This document shows, piece by piece, positions 23,752 through 38,284 of a DNA stretch of 64,000 nucleotides. Each line of letters starts with the position of its first letter. The first letter of the stretch is position 1. The translations under genes were made by a program, and so were the position numbers. The DNA is from Mermis nigrescens (Eukaryota > Nematoda > Enoplea > Mermithida > Mermithidae): the NCBI GenBank assembly GCA_036768485.1, contig JAVLUZ010000154.1:3306529-3370528 (forward strand). Reading direction: 5' to 3'. The notes beneath the pieces are model-generated. The model saw only the letters and a program-made list of their open reading frames with translations, searched no databases and was not told the DNA's origin.

Positions 23752-24140
23752 TGTATACAACAGAGCAGGATGAACAAGTCCTAGACAAATTTCAAGATAA
23801 TACAAACAACCTAATAGGACACAGCCACCAGAAGAAAATAGGTGAAAATAATGACACTTATAGAGTTTAGGTAATACTGGAACATTTTTCAATTTTTTTC
23901 AAGCTGTGATTAAGTAAGTCAACTTTCAAATGCTGATCACAAATATAGCATTCATTTTAATTACAATTCATTATTTTTCTGAAAATTCAACGTTCATTTT
24001 TTAAAATTTTTGAATTTCACTTTTTTCAATCTGTTAAAGAACCAAAAAAATCAAAAAAAAAATTGATATACTAATTTTTCAAAAATGACTAGTCTGCAAT
24101 GAAAATGGATGTCATATTTGCGATCAGCGTTTTACTGTTT
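23752..24140 (+). repeat. Family I repeat, second copy
   Basis: Diverged copy of 21605-22100: matching ACAAGTCCTA, GACACAGCCACCAG, ATAGAGTTTAGG and GTCAACTTTCAAATGCTGATCACAAATAT. The last about 55 bp (24085-24140) carry the same unit in inverted orientation. Confidence 0.6.
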
Positions 24141-26698
24141 GCTTGAGACTATGCACCATACGTGAAGCGGGGTTAGGAAATACACAAACTAACATTCGCC
24201 TAACCCCACTTTGGCAACATGTGAAGGTATTTTCTAAATATATTCAGGTGCTTTATTTGTCATTTTTGACCAAAACAAATTACATGCAGACATGCTACAA
24301 GATAATAGTGATATCATCCCAAAATTCAGTTGTTCCCATTGATCTTCCTCACAAAAGCAGAAAATTTTGATCTTCCTCAATTTTCAACAAGAACTTGCAT
24401 TTAGGCAATTTTTAGGAGCCTTTTTCACCCAAGACATTAATTTTCCTCACGCATTGCCCTAAAAGTAACCAGGTCCTACCTGAAATTAGTTGTTTCATTA
24501 TACTCCCAGAGTCAGAGAATGTTTGACAATGCCATCTCAAAAATTTGGAGAAAGCTTGCAAGTCTCAAAAATTCTCAGGTGTTTCTTTGCCATTTTCTTT
24601 GCCTTTAGTTGTTTCATTATACCCCCAGTCACCCACCAATAACCCATCTTCTAGGACTCCCTTTAAAAATTTTTCATTGTCTCATCACCCCCAAACCGTT
24701 GCCCCTAGTTCCTATTGTGACACCATAACCAACGGCTTTTGCTCTGACCACTGTGTGTTTGCTAGAGTATACTAATTAATGCATAAGCTTCAAATTACAG
24801 TAAATCACAAAACTTTAAAAACTGGTTAGCGGACACTAGCAAACGCTATCAGTTGGATGCTGTCACAATTTTTTAAACAAAATCTGTATATGTCACCTAA
24901 GTAGCACCAACATTCGCAAATAGCAAGCAACCTGTGTACCTACTCAAAATCAAATGCCCTCATTTGGTTGCTTTAAACTGCCAGACGTATGCCACACCAT
25001 CCAGGTCTTTGATGTGCCAACCTAACCAGTTGCCTGGCAACCGGTGTGAATGGATGTCTAGCCAATTGCAGCCGGACCTGAGAAATGATTGGCAATCAGA
25101 TGCCTTCCAACCAAATGTGTATTGTTAGTTGTGCTCTTGATTGCAAGCATACTTAGTAAAATAATGAGGACATTTAATACAACTCCCAATAAGAAATTGC
25201 CAGGGCTAAGACCGAGCATGATGTTGAGGACGGGGGTTGATGGGAGCCTAAAAAAATTTGTTCATTAGCCAGTAATATTTTTTCACATACCCTCCTCCTA
25301 AAATTTGTGATGTTCCAGAAGCTTGCCAAAATTCACAAAAAATTTGTAAGAACAATGCTATTTTATGCCTTTTAAGGTATCTCTTAGCTTGAAAGTGTCA
25401 AATTTTTGGCACTTCAGCTTATATACTAATGTTTTTACAATATTTTCTTCACTTTACTCAAACTTTTTAATTTTATTCAATTCTTTCATGCGTATATGTT
25501 CTAGAAAGGTAGAGAATGGTCACAAATGCCAAAAACAGTGCTTTTAGGGCGTACTCTACAGTTTGGTGCGTGAGAAAGGCAATTTTGCCCTTACTGCATT
25601 CCAAAGTGGGCATGTTTGCCAGGAACCCCTTAAATTTTGAGCCGTCACAGGAATCAAGCAAACAACCGAATGTTTCATTAACTTATGTACATCACTATCA
25701 TGCAACAATTCCAACATCTATCAAGATCTGAAATCAGTGGACATTGTTCATATTAGGGTAATCTGAAATAAAGCATAAAAACAATTAAGGAATATTAGAT
25801 TAATAAAATAATTGCTATGCTGATCAAGAAAATCTAATGAATATCCAAACAACATTTAATGTGTAAAAAGCGAAGTTTACCAAATACAAAGAAGAAAATT
25901 AAAATGAATTCAGAAATGTTCAAAATTTATATCATTCTTACTTTGTTTTTGTTATTAATGCGGTCATTATTTAATGTAGATCAAAATAAGAAAAAGGCAT
26001 AAGCATAATAAAGATAAGTGATCAAATAAAATCAAAATTAAATGTCAGAAAAAATATGGTCAAGAATAAGCCATACACAAAGAAGGCGAACAAATCGAAA
26101 ACTAAAGATCATCTACATGAAAATCGTATAATTTACAGATTATGACGCAACTTAGCTGTGATGTTCAAATTGTAGAACAAGGTCGAGTTTGCCAAATGCT
26201 ATAGAGAGGTGATGTGATTGTGAAAATTGGCAATTGACAACTCCATCAGCAGGTGAAAATTATTGGAAGATACAAAACAATCAGATGAGGTAAACATCCA
26301 CTTAAAAAACAACTATTTGAAAATCAATAACACAACTTCAAAGTTCAAAATTTTCATTAAAGAAAATTAAAATCACCGTTTGAATAATCAACCGGGTACA
26401 AGTAATGGTCAAAAATTTTTGAAGGGAGTGCAGGCCATTTTTACAGTGAGGGCTTAAAAGTTGTAGACAGCAATGCAAAAATACACTAAAAATGGCAAAA
26501 TATGGAAGTGCACAACAAAAATTTAGGGGCCACGAATTATCATACACTATGGAGCTAGGGACAAGAAACTAAGTCAGAGGATATATACTGTACCTAGCAA
26601 CCCAGAATTCACCAAACTTTTAAAACAAATGATCAAAATGTTTGACCAGCATAATGTACTAAAATATTGACAGTTCCAACCATAAAATTTAGCTCTGA
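24141..26698. other. 2.5-kb AT-rich spacer, no recognisable gene
   Basis: Read on both strands, the open frames (for example 24545-24775, 24934-25128 and the mirrored pair at 25473-25731) show no domain motifs. The 24934-25128 stretch has repeated GCCAACC/TTGC words. No transposon end pairs were identified. Confidence 0.4.
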
Positions 26699-26706
26699 GT
26701 AATAAT

Positions 26707-27125
26707 CACATTTGGGCATGAGAAGTTTGGGTGTATGCACCACATGTGGGCAGGGGGATGTATGCAGCCCCCCAGAAGTTTAAATATACCACCAGAAATC
26801 AGAATGTCCCCCCAGAATCCAAATATTGAAATTTTTTTGCTTTTTTAGCAATTTTTTGATGCCATTGGATAGTGCTTTATGAGAAACGTCAAAAATTGTG
26901 TTTTTTTCCCATAAGACCATTTTTTGACCTTTGAAAATGTTTTCATTCCCAGAAATTTTTTCAGCACTCCCCTCCTCCAGAATATAGGTGCTGCGCACCT
27001 TTGGTATGCAGCCCCTTAGAAACCAAAATACCCTCCAGAATTCAGCTTTTGAAATTTTTTTTATTTTTTGACCTTTGAAAAATCTTGCACCCTTTGGAAT
27101 GTAGGTGCTGCCCTGCCCAAGTATA
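26707..27125 (-). mobile_element. MITE family A/B (A subtype), host of a nested copy, TSD GTAATAAT
   Basis: The outer copy starts CACATTTGGGC at 26707 and ends worn (GCCCAAGTATA) at 27125, with perfect GTAATAAT on both sides (26699-26706, 27126-27133). It has lost part of its middle and is split at GTATGCAC by the copy at 26741-27003. Confidence 0.82.
26741..27003 (-). mobile_element. MITE family A/B (B subtype), nested
   Basis: This 263-bp copy starts CACATGTGGGC and ends GCGCACCTTTG. Flanking GTATGCAC (26733-26740) and GTATGCAG (27004-27011) agree at 7 of 8 and belong to the outer element. This is the second nested insertion within the family in this window. Confidence 0.83.
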
Positions 27126-27133
27126 GTAATAAT

Positions 27134-28165
27134 GACTATTGCTAAAAGAGCTTCTTAAAAAACACTGATATTTGATATTTTTCATCTTACTCAGGTTGTT
27201 AGGGTTCTCTTGCACAGTTGCCCAAGAACGTCGTTTTCACTATATAATGAATAATTTTGAGGTTTTTGAAGTTTCCTGAACAAACTAGAAGTATTCAGAA
27301 CATAAGACATAGCTCATTAGAAAGAACAATAAATTTTCTAGCTATTTACTGCAAAAATTTTGAAACATTTTAGTTACTCTCAGAATAATAGCTTAAAACA
27401 TCAAAAGCTACAGTATGACAGCCATCCTGGCAGCCATTTTGAAAAACTGGAATTTGTTGGTAAATCAGACAAATAGGATATCATTCAGATGAGCTTTTTT
27501 TGGGCATTCTAAAATGAGCTCAAACATTTAAAATCATGGAAAACAGCGTGAGTAAAATGCATACCTTTTTGGGGCAGCCATATTGTAAAACAAATGAATT
27601 GAAATTGCAACACAAACTATTTAGAAACACAAAACAAAAAGGGGTGAAATTTAGAGCACAAAAATATCTAATTATTTTCCTATTTTTCAAAGAATGAAAC
27701 TTAACCTTAGGGTAGTGATATAGCAAAGTTTGAGCACTTTTTTCAGTGTGGCATACTGTAGACATAATCTAGCAATACTTTTCCTGGCAAAATACTTTCC
27801 TCTGGCAGAATAGTTTTTTTCAAAATTGTCTATCTAAAACACATTATTTCAGAAAAATCCGTTCAGTGGTTCTTGAGTTGATCTCAAAAAAGCTCACTCC
27901 ACTGAAATGACTTATTTAATGGGGAGCAGGTTCATCAGCTTTGAGCGACTATCAAATTTTAGGCATGTTATAACATGAAACATGGACTAATTTTTGAGCA
28001 AGCTGAATGAATTTTGATCATTTAGTGTATTTATTTTATTAATAAATACCAGTGGATCAAAAGTTATACACATCAATGTACTCAAATTCTCAAATTGTGT
28101 GAAAATGACCTGCAAGAATAATGGACACAGTAAAGCTCTAGTACTTTTAGTACTACATTACCGTC
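27134..28165. other. AT-rich spacer, no recognisable gene
   Basis: Nothing with a family signature was seen on either strand. Confidence 0.4.
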
Positions 28166-28378
28166 AAAAAAACCCATTGTTTTTCTGAAACCCAAACCCG
28201 AACCCAACTTTTGTAAAATCTCAAACCCAAACCCAAACCCGAACACAAATAATTACCTCCGGAAACCCGATCTTTGGAGATAATTTAGATATTATCTAGA
28301 AGTAGAAAAATTGAGAATCAAACAAATGATCTATCAAAGTCGTTTATTCAAGGAATCATGACATTTCAAGCAAATACA

Positions 28379-29480
28379 TTAATTTTGCAATTTATTCAAA
28401 AGATACTCAGGAAAATTATATTTCAAGAACAAAAGCTGTTCCACTGATTTTGCGGAAATACGATTTCTCAATGGCTGGAAAATAATCCCAGCGCCAATGA
28501 ATAATTGTTCTGATGGTACGCTGGTAGCTGGAGCCGAAAGGTAGCGTCTGGCCAACTTAGCCAAATTCGGATACTTTTTTGCATTCTCATGCCACCATTC
28601 CAACGGGCATTCATTGCAGTCAATTTGCTTGTCTCACAAATATTGAGCAATTTCCTTAAAATTAACGTTTTCATTTTAAACATTGTACTTGCTTTGAATT
28701 TGGACTGCCCAGGAGCCAACAATGGGTTGAAAATTAATAAAATGAACAGTCAGGCTGAAGGGAAAGTAACTTAGCTAAATTTACATCAATTTAAGAAATT
28801 AATCCTAGCTTAGCTACCTCATCAGTGCTTCAAACTCATTTGACCACAAGTCGGTTGTGAAGGAAAGGCCGTTATTAGCATTTTTTGACAGCTTCTTTCA
28901 CACAATCTTTTAAACTTTCAAACTGACTATTGAGCACGGCTTTATAAAATTTGCGACCTTTCAACTGATAGCCAGAAAGCTTAAAATAGGATAATTAAGA
29001 CAAGAAACAGTATTATGCATATAACCTAAAATAATTTTTGCCTTTTGAATTAAATTAACAAAGCCAGGATTCTCAACTACACTGAATGGCTGATCGTCTA
29101 ATGCGATCATCTGAGCTATAGCAATGTCTACTTCCCTTGATTTTGGATCACTAACACTCATTGCTGGCTGTTCAACAAAACTTGACATCGAGCACTGTTT
29201 CTTCACTTCCTTAGTCAAAGATTGGCGAGCTGTCATTTCCTGCACATTCGCTAAAGCACAACATATTTATTAAATCGTAACAAATCTACCTGAAATTACA
29301 CGGTTAACTACCTTTTTCAGCCGCTTCTTGCTCTTCTTGCAGTGGTTTTATGTCCTTCTTGTAAATTTTGGAGTGCACTTTCATTAAATGATTCCACATG
29401 TTCGTCGTATTAGCATATTTGACGGAAATTGTTGCTTTACAAAAAGTGCAACGCGCAGAATTCTGTTCATCATTTTAAAT
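28379..29480 (-). pseudogene. hAT transposase, BED-finger type, central part deleted
   Basis: Transposase of the hAT superfamily, minus strand. At about 29460-29310 it encodes a BED-type zinc finger (CTFC..HLMKVH) that binds transposon DNA. After a probable intron, about 29245-28961 carries VDIAIAQMIALDDQPFSVVE, a segment typical of ZBED/hAT proteins. A frameshift follows near 28885, then FTTDLWSNEFEAL. The catalytic core is absent: at about 28735-28771 the frame jumps to the C-terminal region. The last 75 residues (28603-28379) hold the dimerisation motif LARRYLSAPATSVPSEQLF..RNR..VEQLLFLKYN. An in-frame TGA at 28636-28634 replaces the CGA kept at 63 kb. It is not functional, but a BED-only product could in principle bind element ends. 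Confidence 0.85.
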
Positions 29481-30200
29481 AAAATAATAATGAATTAAGC
29501 TTTTATTTTTAGGCATCCTAAAAATTTTTGGAAAATTTTACATGAAGAAAAATTCATGCACAAATAGAACTACGGTCAAAGTAAACAGACATGGTGCAAT
29601 AGATAGACCTGTACATAAGGTTGAGGATAAAGAATGAATTCAAAGACTCATAAAATATTTTACTAAATGAAATCACAAACGGCTCAATATTCTAATGCAA
29701 TATATTGTAAAAGTACGCGTCTACGTATATACAATCAGCAAATAATATAAGTTCTATGAAGGAAAAATAAAGATGTGCATTTTTCCATCTTAAGTGTATT
29801 TTTAAAAATTTGAGAATGTCGTTTATTCTTTTGTGCACGTGCCCTTATCCCATTGTAATTCATTCGCAATAATTGTTTTGTCTTCCGCTTATAATCACGC
29901 TTAAGTAGAAGACCTCGTAGCAAAGGTCGCTATTGTGCGCAAGCTGTCAGTCACTCAATAAATCGAAGTATGCTTAATCACATGAAGCAGAACTCCATAA
30001 AATCTCAAAGAATGTGGATGTGATCAGATCGCTACAGAGTGTCCAAGTTAAAAATAATTGTTAATTAAATGCACAAAACGCGTAAGCCAAAAATAAAGCG
30101 AGTAAGCTATAGGATACAGAGCTCACAATATATGGTCATAGGCGCTTGAATTGAAGTGTGTATTGTAATATACATACGTCGTTAAAAACGAGCAAGGAAA
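29481..30200. other. 5' flank of hAT copy 1 transposase
   Basis: Lies between the BED finger and the right transposon end, so it should hold the transposase promoter and leader. No specific promoter motif could be supported. The open frame at 29735-29923 has no signature. Confidence 0.4.
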
Positions 30201-30336
30201 TTCATAATGTAAACCCAAACCCAAACCCAAAGTTTTGTGCAAACAGAAACCCAAACCCGAAACCGAAGTTGAAAATATTTGAAACCCAAACCCAAACCCG
30301 AACCCAAATATTTCTAAAATTCAAACCCGGCACATC

Positions 30337-33297
<2,961 letters not shown>

Positions 33298-33659
33298 TAG
33301 CTACGCAATAGCTATGGGAAATGATGTTGAGTAAACTAACTGTCTTTCTAAGCCAATTGAATGAATGGTTTAAAACAGTAGGAAACACTCAAGTTGACTT
33401 GAAACAGACTAGATGTAGGTACACTAGCATGCCCTTAAGGATTGTGTGCACTAATCAATCGGCCGCTGCTTTGCTTGCTTTAATGCTCAGAACAAAATAA
33501 AATAACTTTAAATACAATACCACTTAATTTTCTATAGATTAGGATACGAAGCTAGTCAGCATTGCTACTTGCCATTAACTTAAAAAAATAAACATTACAG
33601 ATTTCGTTTATACACTCTTATCTGAAACTTTGAACATCATTTAAAAAAAGACACTTTTT
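33298..33659. other. Spacer beyond the hAT truncation point
   Basis: Homology to the hAT element ends at its left edge. No gene signature. Confidence 0.35.
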
Positions 33660-33842
33660 AGAGGCTGCAGAATATACTTTGATTTTTTGCATTGCTTAGA
33701 GAAAGTGTGATTTTTAGCAGATTTTGCGACTTTAGGTAGATTATTCCTAGTACCCCTCCTTTTACATCCTTAATAATCCACAATTCCAAGTATATTCATC
33801 TTTTTTGTTCCATCGGAGCATTTTTCTTTGCTAGTACCCTAC
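33660..33842 (-). repeat. Family H repeat, third copy
   Basis: Matches 9230-9490 with a roughly 60-bp internal loss: GCAGAATATACTTTGATTTT, GCATTGCTTAGA, CCCCTCCTTTTAC, CAAGTATATTC, ATCGGAGCATTTTT. Confidence 0.75.
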
Positions 33843-33954
33843 TTTTAATTAGCATGATTTCAGTGCATCAGTCAGCATTCAGCAAACACATACAGTAACA
33901 TACCACAATAATGACAGAAATCCAAGAACGTGGAAAACATTATTCTTCTTAACA

Positions 33955-34110
33955 TAAATTAATTGCCTCTAAATTTAAAAAATATTTAAAAAAAGTCTCC
34001 CTAGATTTTATGACCGTCGACCTTTTGAAATCAATCAGACTGCATAGAATTTAAAACTGAGTTAGATATGCACTTGATTGTCGGAAGTATAAAGTTTACT
34101 ATTCTTTATT
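33955..34110 (+). repeat. Family C repeat, interrupted copy
   Basis: Aligns with 39307-39460: GCCTCTAAATTTAAAAAATATT, AAGTCTCCCTAGATTTTATGACCGTC, CAATCAGACTGCATAGAAT, AACTGAGTTAGATATGC. It breaks off at about 34090; similarity of the TTTACAC type resumes near 34980. Confidence 0.7.
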
Positions 34111-34224
34111 AGCTAAAGTAAATATATGTTACATTCAAAACAGTCCTGTAAGTTATAGAAGTTGTTCCAGATTTAAATTAAGTTGGAAACAACATATAAG
34201 GTACCTCCGGGACTTACTTAAGTA

Positions 34225-34395
34225 CCTGGCTACACTTAGCGCTTGTCAGGTTGCTAGGGCAAAATGCCGGACTCAAACCCACAACCCTCAATAACTACGG
34301 TCTCAATTTCCTCGGACCTAAATTTGTCCGTACCTACGGAGCTATTGGCAGCTACGCCCTAAAAATCTAACGCAGTAGTAATTAAGTAGCCCCAG
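34225..34395 (-). repeat. Possible tRNA-derived SINE head, weak
   Basis: On the minus strand, a box-A-like TAGCTCCGTAGG and a box-B-like GGTTTGAGTCC lie about 50 bp apart, with GC-rich composition unlike the surroundings. The similarity to pol III internal promoters is imperfect and no tRNA fold was verified. Confidence 0.3.
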
Positions 34396-35089
34396 AATTT
34401 TGCCCTAGGTCAGTTGACCTATTTTGGACCAAAATAATAATTAACGCAAAAAGCTTTGTTAACTTGTTTTTCCCAGAGAATACCTATGGCGAAAAACTAT
34501 TTCTTTTCTGGTTCCTACAAGCACAATGAACAATGAAAACAACAAAAAGAGCTCTCAACCAGCCAGTCATCTTACATAAAAATTATGAAATAATTTTTAT
34601 GATTTTTAAATTGAAATTTGGGTGTTTGAATTTGCGATAAAGAAAATAATCAAAAGATAGTCACTTGGATTATTTAAGCCAGGTAATAAAATAAGGGCCA
34701 TCCACCAATTCCGAACTAAATGCGATTGATCACTATGAAAGAGTATTGGAAAATGAGCTTGCTAAGCGAGAGTTGTAAACCAAGAGAAACTTGAAGTTTA
34801 AGCCTACCATTAAATTATGAAGAGAATTGTAAAAGATTTTAAACTTTAAGAAAATTGAGAAGGTGGGATGTTGGTAAATTAAAAAACAAGGTTTTTTTGG
34901 CAAAAATTCAAGAACTTCACGCAAATATCAAGTGTAAGGAACACTAAGGCTTAGATTTGGTAGTAAAATAATTTTGTAGTATAAACTACATATTAACAAC
35001 AAATGAATAGTGCAAACTTTACACAACTACTAGGTGTAGAGAATACTAACAGTCAGATTCCCAATTCTTATTTTACATAGGAAAAAAAA
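34396..35089. other. AT-rich spacer, no recognisable gene
   Basis: The last 120 bp contain TTTACAC words and probably belong to family C. No gene signature. Confidence 0.35.
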
Positions 35090-35876
35090 CTAGAATTTTA
35101 CTTTATTTTTATCCTATTCGACCTCGCCCGACTTCTGAACAGAGAATGTGGCGAACAAAATATGTACAAACACGTATTTTCCACTGTCCACCACATTGTA
35201 AACTTTAAAAATCTGAACCTAACGCCCATTGAATGTAAATTAATTTGGTTTGGGCCAGTTTCTTGCCCTTTGATTGTAGTAGCTTTGTATGTGCCAAACT
35301 TATGTTCCGCAAAATATTTGATATGATTTATCAATCAAAATATGAAAAAACCTGTTTTTTTTGCCCAGTTTACACCTCAGATTTCGAACTTTACACCAAA
35401 TAAACAACTCAATATTACGTTTTTTGAACGCGGCTTGCTTTGACATGTAGCCATTATAAGTTACTTTATTTCTATTTTATTTAATTAACCCCAACTTTTG
35501 GCAGAGAAATCTTGGAAAAATCTGTTTTTTTACTCAACCACTAGAGTGTAAAGTTTAAAACCCTGGTACTAATTGCGTATTGATTGTAGAAAAGTTTGCT
35601 GGTAAGCACAAGATAGCCCTTGATCCGTAGTACATTTCTGTCAGAAAAAAATTTCCTAGAAATCATAACCGGAGTTGTTGGCTGACATAAACATGTCGAA
35701 AACTCGGCCAAAATGTGTCTTTTCGCCCCCAGATTTTTGCACTCTTTACAATCCTATTCGACAACTGAGGCGAAATTCAAAACACAAAAAAGTGTTATAT
35801 GCAGAACCTAAATAGATATATGAGTCAAATGAAGTACATGGTTTTGCCAAAAGAATTTAAAATTGAAAAAAGTCAG

Positions 35877-35957
35877 CATTCAGAAGATTTGAACCCATCA
35901 TTCCTTGTTTAATACCGCATCCGAGAACGGAGTTGTCAACCACTGCGCCAACTCGAC
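35877..35957 (-). repeat. tRNA-like sequence (SINE head or tRNA pseudogene)
   Basis: On the minus strand, TGGCGCAGTGG (35950-35940) fits a pol III A box and GGGTTCAAATC (35896-35886) fits a B box except for its last base. The 43-bp spacing between the two boxes fits a tRNA with a long variable arm. The T-arm pairs partly, but acceptor and anticodon stems pair poorly, so this is a tRNA-derived repeat or a pseudogene, not a working tRNA. Confidence 0.55.
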
Positions 35958-36948
35958 ATATCAGCAGATTTCAGCTTGATTATCCTATTTTTAAAGATAT
36001 TCATTGTTCTACTGATGTTTAAGAATAGTGCATTTATGATGATAAAAATAATTATTTATTAAAGACGAGTCAAAAACCTCTGAAATACAAAAAATCTGAT
36101 CAAAAATATGCAATGCAGAGTTATCTATTGGCATTAGAAAATAGATGTATATATAATTCAGAGTTCACCTCTTCATACCTCAACAAACACTGGCTGTAGA
36201 AAAGTTTAAAGGTCAGATTTGTTATTCTGACCTTATGGAAAACACTTTTTAAAAAATTCATCCTCCACGATGCTCTGGGCGCAAAAATGCTTCTCGGTGT
36301 AAACTTTACACTTGTGCTAATACCGCAATATTAGGTGTATAAAAGAAAATAAACTGTGATCTGTAACGCTAAGGTCAGGGCACCTTTTAAGCATAATCAG
36401 CATGTTCCGCCTACTTAGCGGAGTAGTTGAAGAGATATCGTTTTTTGTCTTGAACCCTTTACACTAAAACGATCACAGATCAAGAAATATTGCGTTATAA
36501 GAAAGAAAAAAAGAATTGATTTGAGATTTTGCAACCCCATACATTATAGAACCAATAGGACTGCACAGAAACCAAAATTGAGTTAGATAAGCTGAAGGAC
36601 ACGCAAAGAGTAAAAAACGCGTATACTTTACACTTTTGTGCAATAACCATTGAGTGTAAAGTAATTTTATGGTCAGATTCGTAATCTACAGCTGGGGGGC
36701 AACATTTTTGAAAAAACATTGGCCCTCTGCAGATTATTTAATTTTTTGCTTTACACTTTGCTCGCTCATTGCTAACTCAGTATTGAGTGTAAACAAAAGA
36801 AAAAAAACACGGGCATCGGATTTTTAAATCATCCATCAATTAAGAAAAACCGCACCTCCCAGGTGTGTGCCGTTGTTGCTGTGAGGGGGGACACAAAGTT
36901 CGCACTTGCTGTGATAAACATATAAGAAAAAGCATGGCCAAGTATATT

Positions 36949-36974
36949 ATAGGTAGCGCTATCGCGCTACCTAT
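36949..36974. repeat. Hairpin at the end of a family C element
   Basis: Perfect 11-bp stem (ATAGGTAGCGC / GCGCTACCTAT) with a TATC loop, preceded by AAGTATATT. The same hairpin is at 39787-39812. Confidence 0.85.
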
Positions 36975-37239
36975 TATAATAAGTTTAACATATGTATTCA
37001 TTAACTGCAGTCTTTTCCATTCCAAATGGTGTATTTCCAATTTATGGCTTATTAATGTACATGATTACAATAAAGCTGCATATCTTTGTCGACTTCTGTG
37101 CACATTAGTGTGATTGCTGGTTCATTTTAAACCACTTTTGCTGGCAATTTACATCGATTAAACAATTGCTCTCCATGTGCAAGATTTTGTGAAACATTAT
37201 AAACACGGCTAAGAAGGATTTAACTTTAATGCAACCCAT

Positions 37240-38110
37240 TTTAGACAAATTACATCTCTTCAATGATCTAAGGACACTTGAACATAATTTTTAAATCACT
37301 TCAGATTACTTTTGAGGGTTAACAAACTCACTAAATTGATGTCTCACATATGAATCCTTGAAAATTTCTTGACTTCAGTTACATAGTCTCTGCAAGTCTA
37401 TCGAATTAAGGTTAAGACGCAATGTAAACTTTACACAAACACATAGCCTAAAGAATATTTTAGTCGGATTCGTAATTTTGATATTGCTCCGATATTATTT
37501 TCAATATTTATGGAAAAATGAGTCTCCATAATGTTTTGAAGACAAATAAACATTAGGTTTAAACCACTTTGCAATACTGCTTAGTGTAAGACAGAGCGCC
37601 CAACTGACGTATATATTTCATTCCCTGTAAATTTTTAGATCTCAGGAAAAAAATTTCGCTTTTTGCAATGCTCTGGAACAAAGGCTAACATGCAGTGTAA
37701 AAATTACTCGGATATTATGATCAACATTCATGAAAAAATTATGTCTCTACAATGGTCTGAGGACAAATAAACAATGCATGTAAACTACTTTACATCACTG
37801 TTGGATGTAAACAAATGCGCCTGCGTGACGTCTCACATTTGATCCTTTAAAAATTTTTAGACTCCAGGGAAAAATTAGGTTTCTGGAATGCTCAAAAACC
37901 AAGATAAATACATATGTAGTGTAAACTTCATGTAAACACCTATTGTAAAGAAATTTTGGTCAGATTCGTAATTTTGATATTGTTCCAATATTAGGATTAA
38001 TATTTATGAAAAAAATTAAGTCTCCATAATGTTCTATGTGCAAACTAACAATTGGTGTAAACCACTTTACAACACTGTAGAGTGTAAACATATGCGCCAG
38101 ACTGGCATAT
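37240..38110 (+). repeat. Tandem ~255-bp units inside family C
   Basis: About four diverged units, with landmarks GTCTCACATATGAATCC (37342), the equivalent at about 37605, GTCTCACATTTGATCC (37829) and ATATCAAATTTGGTTCC (38107). Each unit also carries TCTCCATAATG-like, TGTAAACCACTTTACA-like and CAGATTCGTAATTTTGATATTG blocks. Confidence 0.65.
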
Positions 38111-38284
38111 CAAATTTGGTTCCTGGTCCATTTCTAGACTTGATAATTGTGTCCCTGACTCATAACCAGAGAAGCAGGCAGAAAAAACAAGACAGAAATG
38201 CATTTTAAACACCAAAATTTTGACTTTACACTCGCTGAATATTAATGTATAGACAATTTGCTTTGACATGCACCCGATATAAAG

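Larger units (their letters stand above)
35090..36985 (+). repeat. Family C large repeat, copy with hairpin tail
   Basis: 35090-36010 aligns with 38285-39010 (CCCGACTTCTG..GAGAA, TTGTAAACTTTAAAA, TTTCGAACTTTACACC, GTGTAAAGTTTAAAACCC). 36480-36985 aligns with 39380-39812 and ends in GTGTGCCGTTGTTGCTGTGAGGGGGG and the hairpin at 36949-36974. The palindrome GTGTAAACTTTACAC lies at 36297-36311. No coding capacity is visible. A tRNA-like insertion at 35877-35957 is absent from the partner. Confidence 0.7.

Noticed and set aside
24545..25128. Proline/serine-rich frames as host exons
   Set aside because: No splice sites, domain or conserved block, and comparable frames arise across AT-rich spacers.
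28180..28260. CCCAAA/CCCGAA runs as an internal telomere array
   Set aside because: They occur only next to hAT ends, in all three copies, with mixed units, so they are subterminal transposon repeats.
34225..34395. Functional tRNA or 5S rRNA gene
   Set aside because: Only box-like motifs are present; stems do not pair and the 5S consensus is absent. Kept as a weak SINE candidate.
36949..36974. Rho-independent terminator
   Set aside because: The stem-loop shape is similar, but the context is a eukaryotic repeat end, and no T-run or upstream gene is present.
37240..38110. CRISPR array
   Set aside because: The units are about 255 bp, diverged throughout, without short identical repeats and unique spacers.
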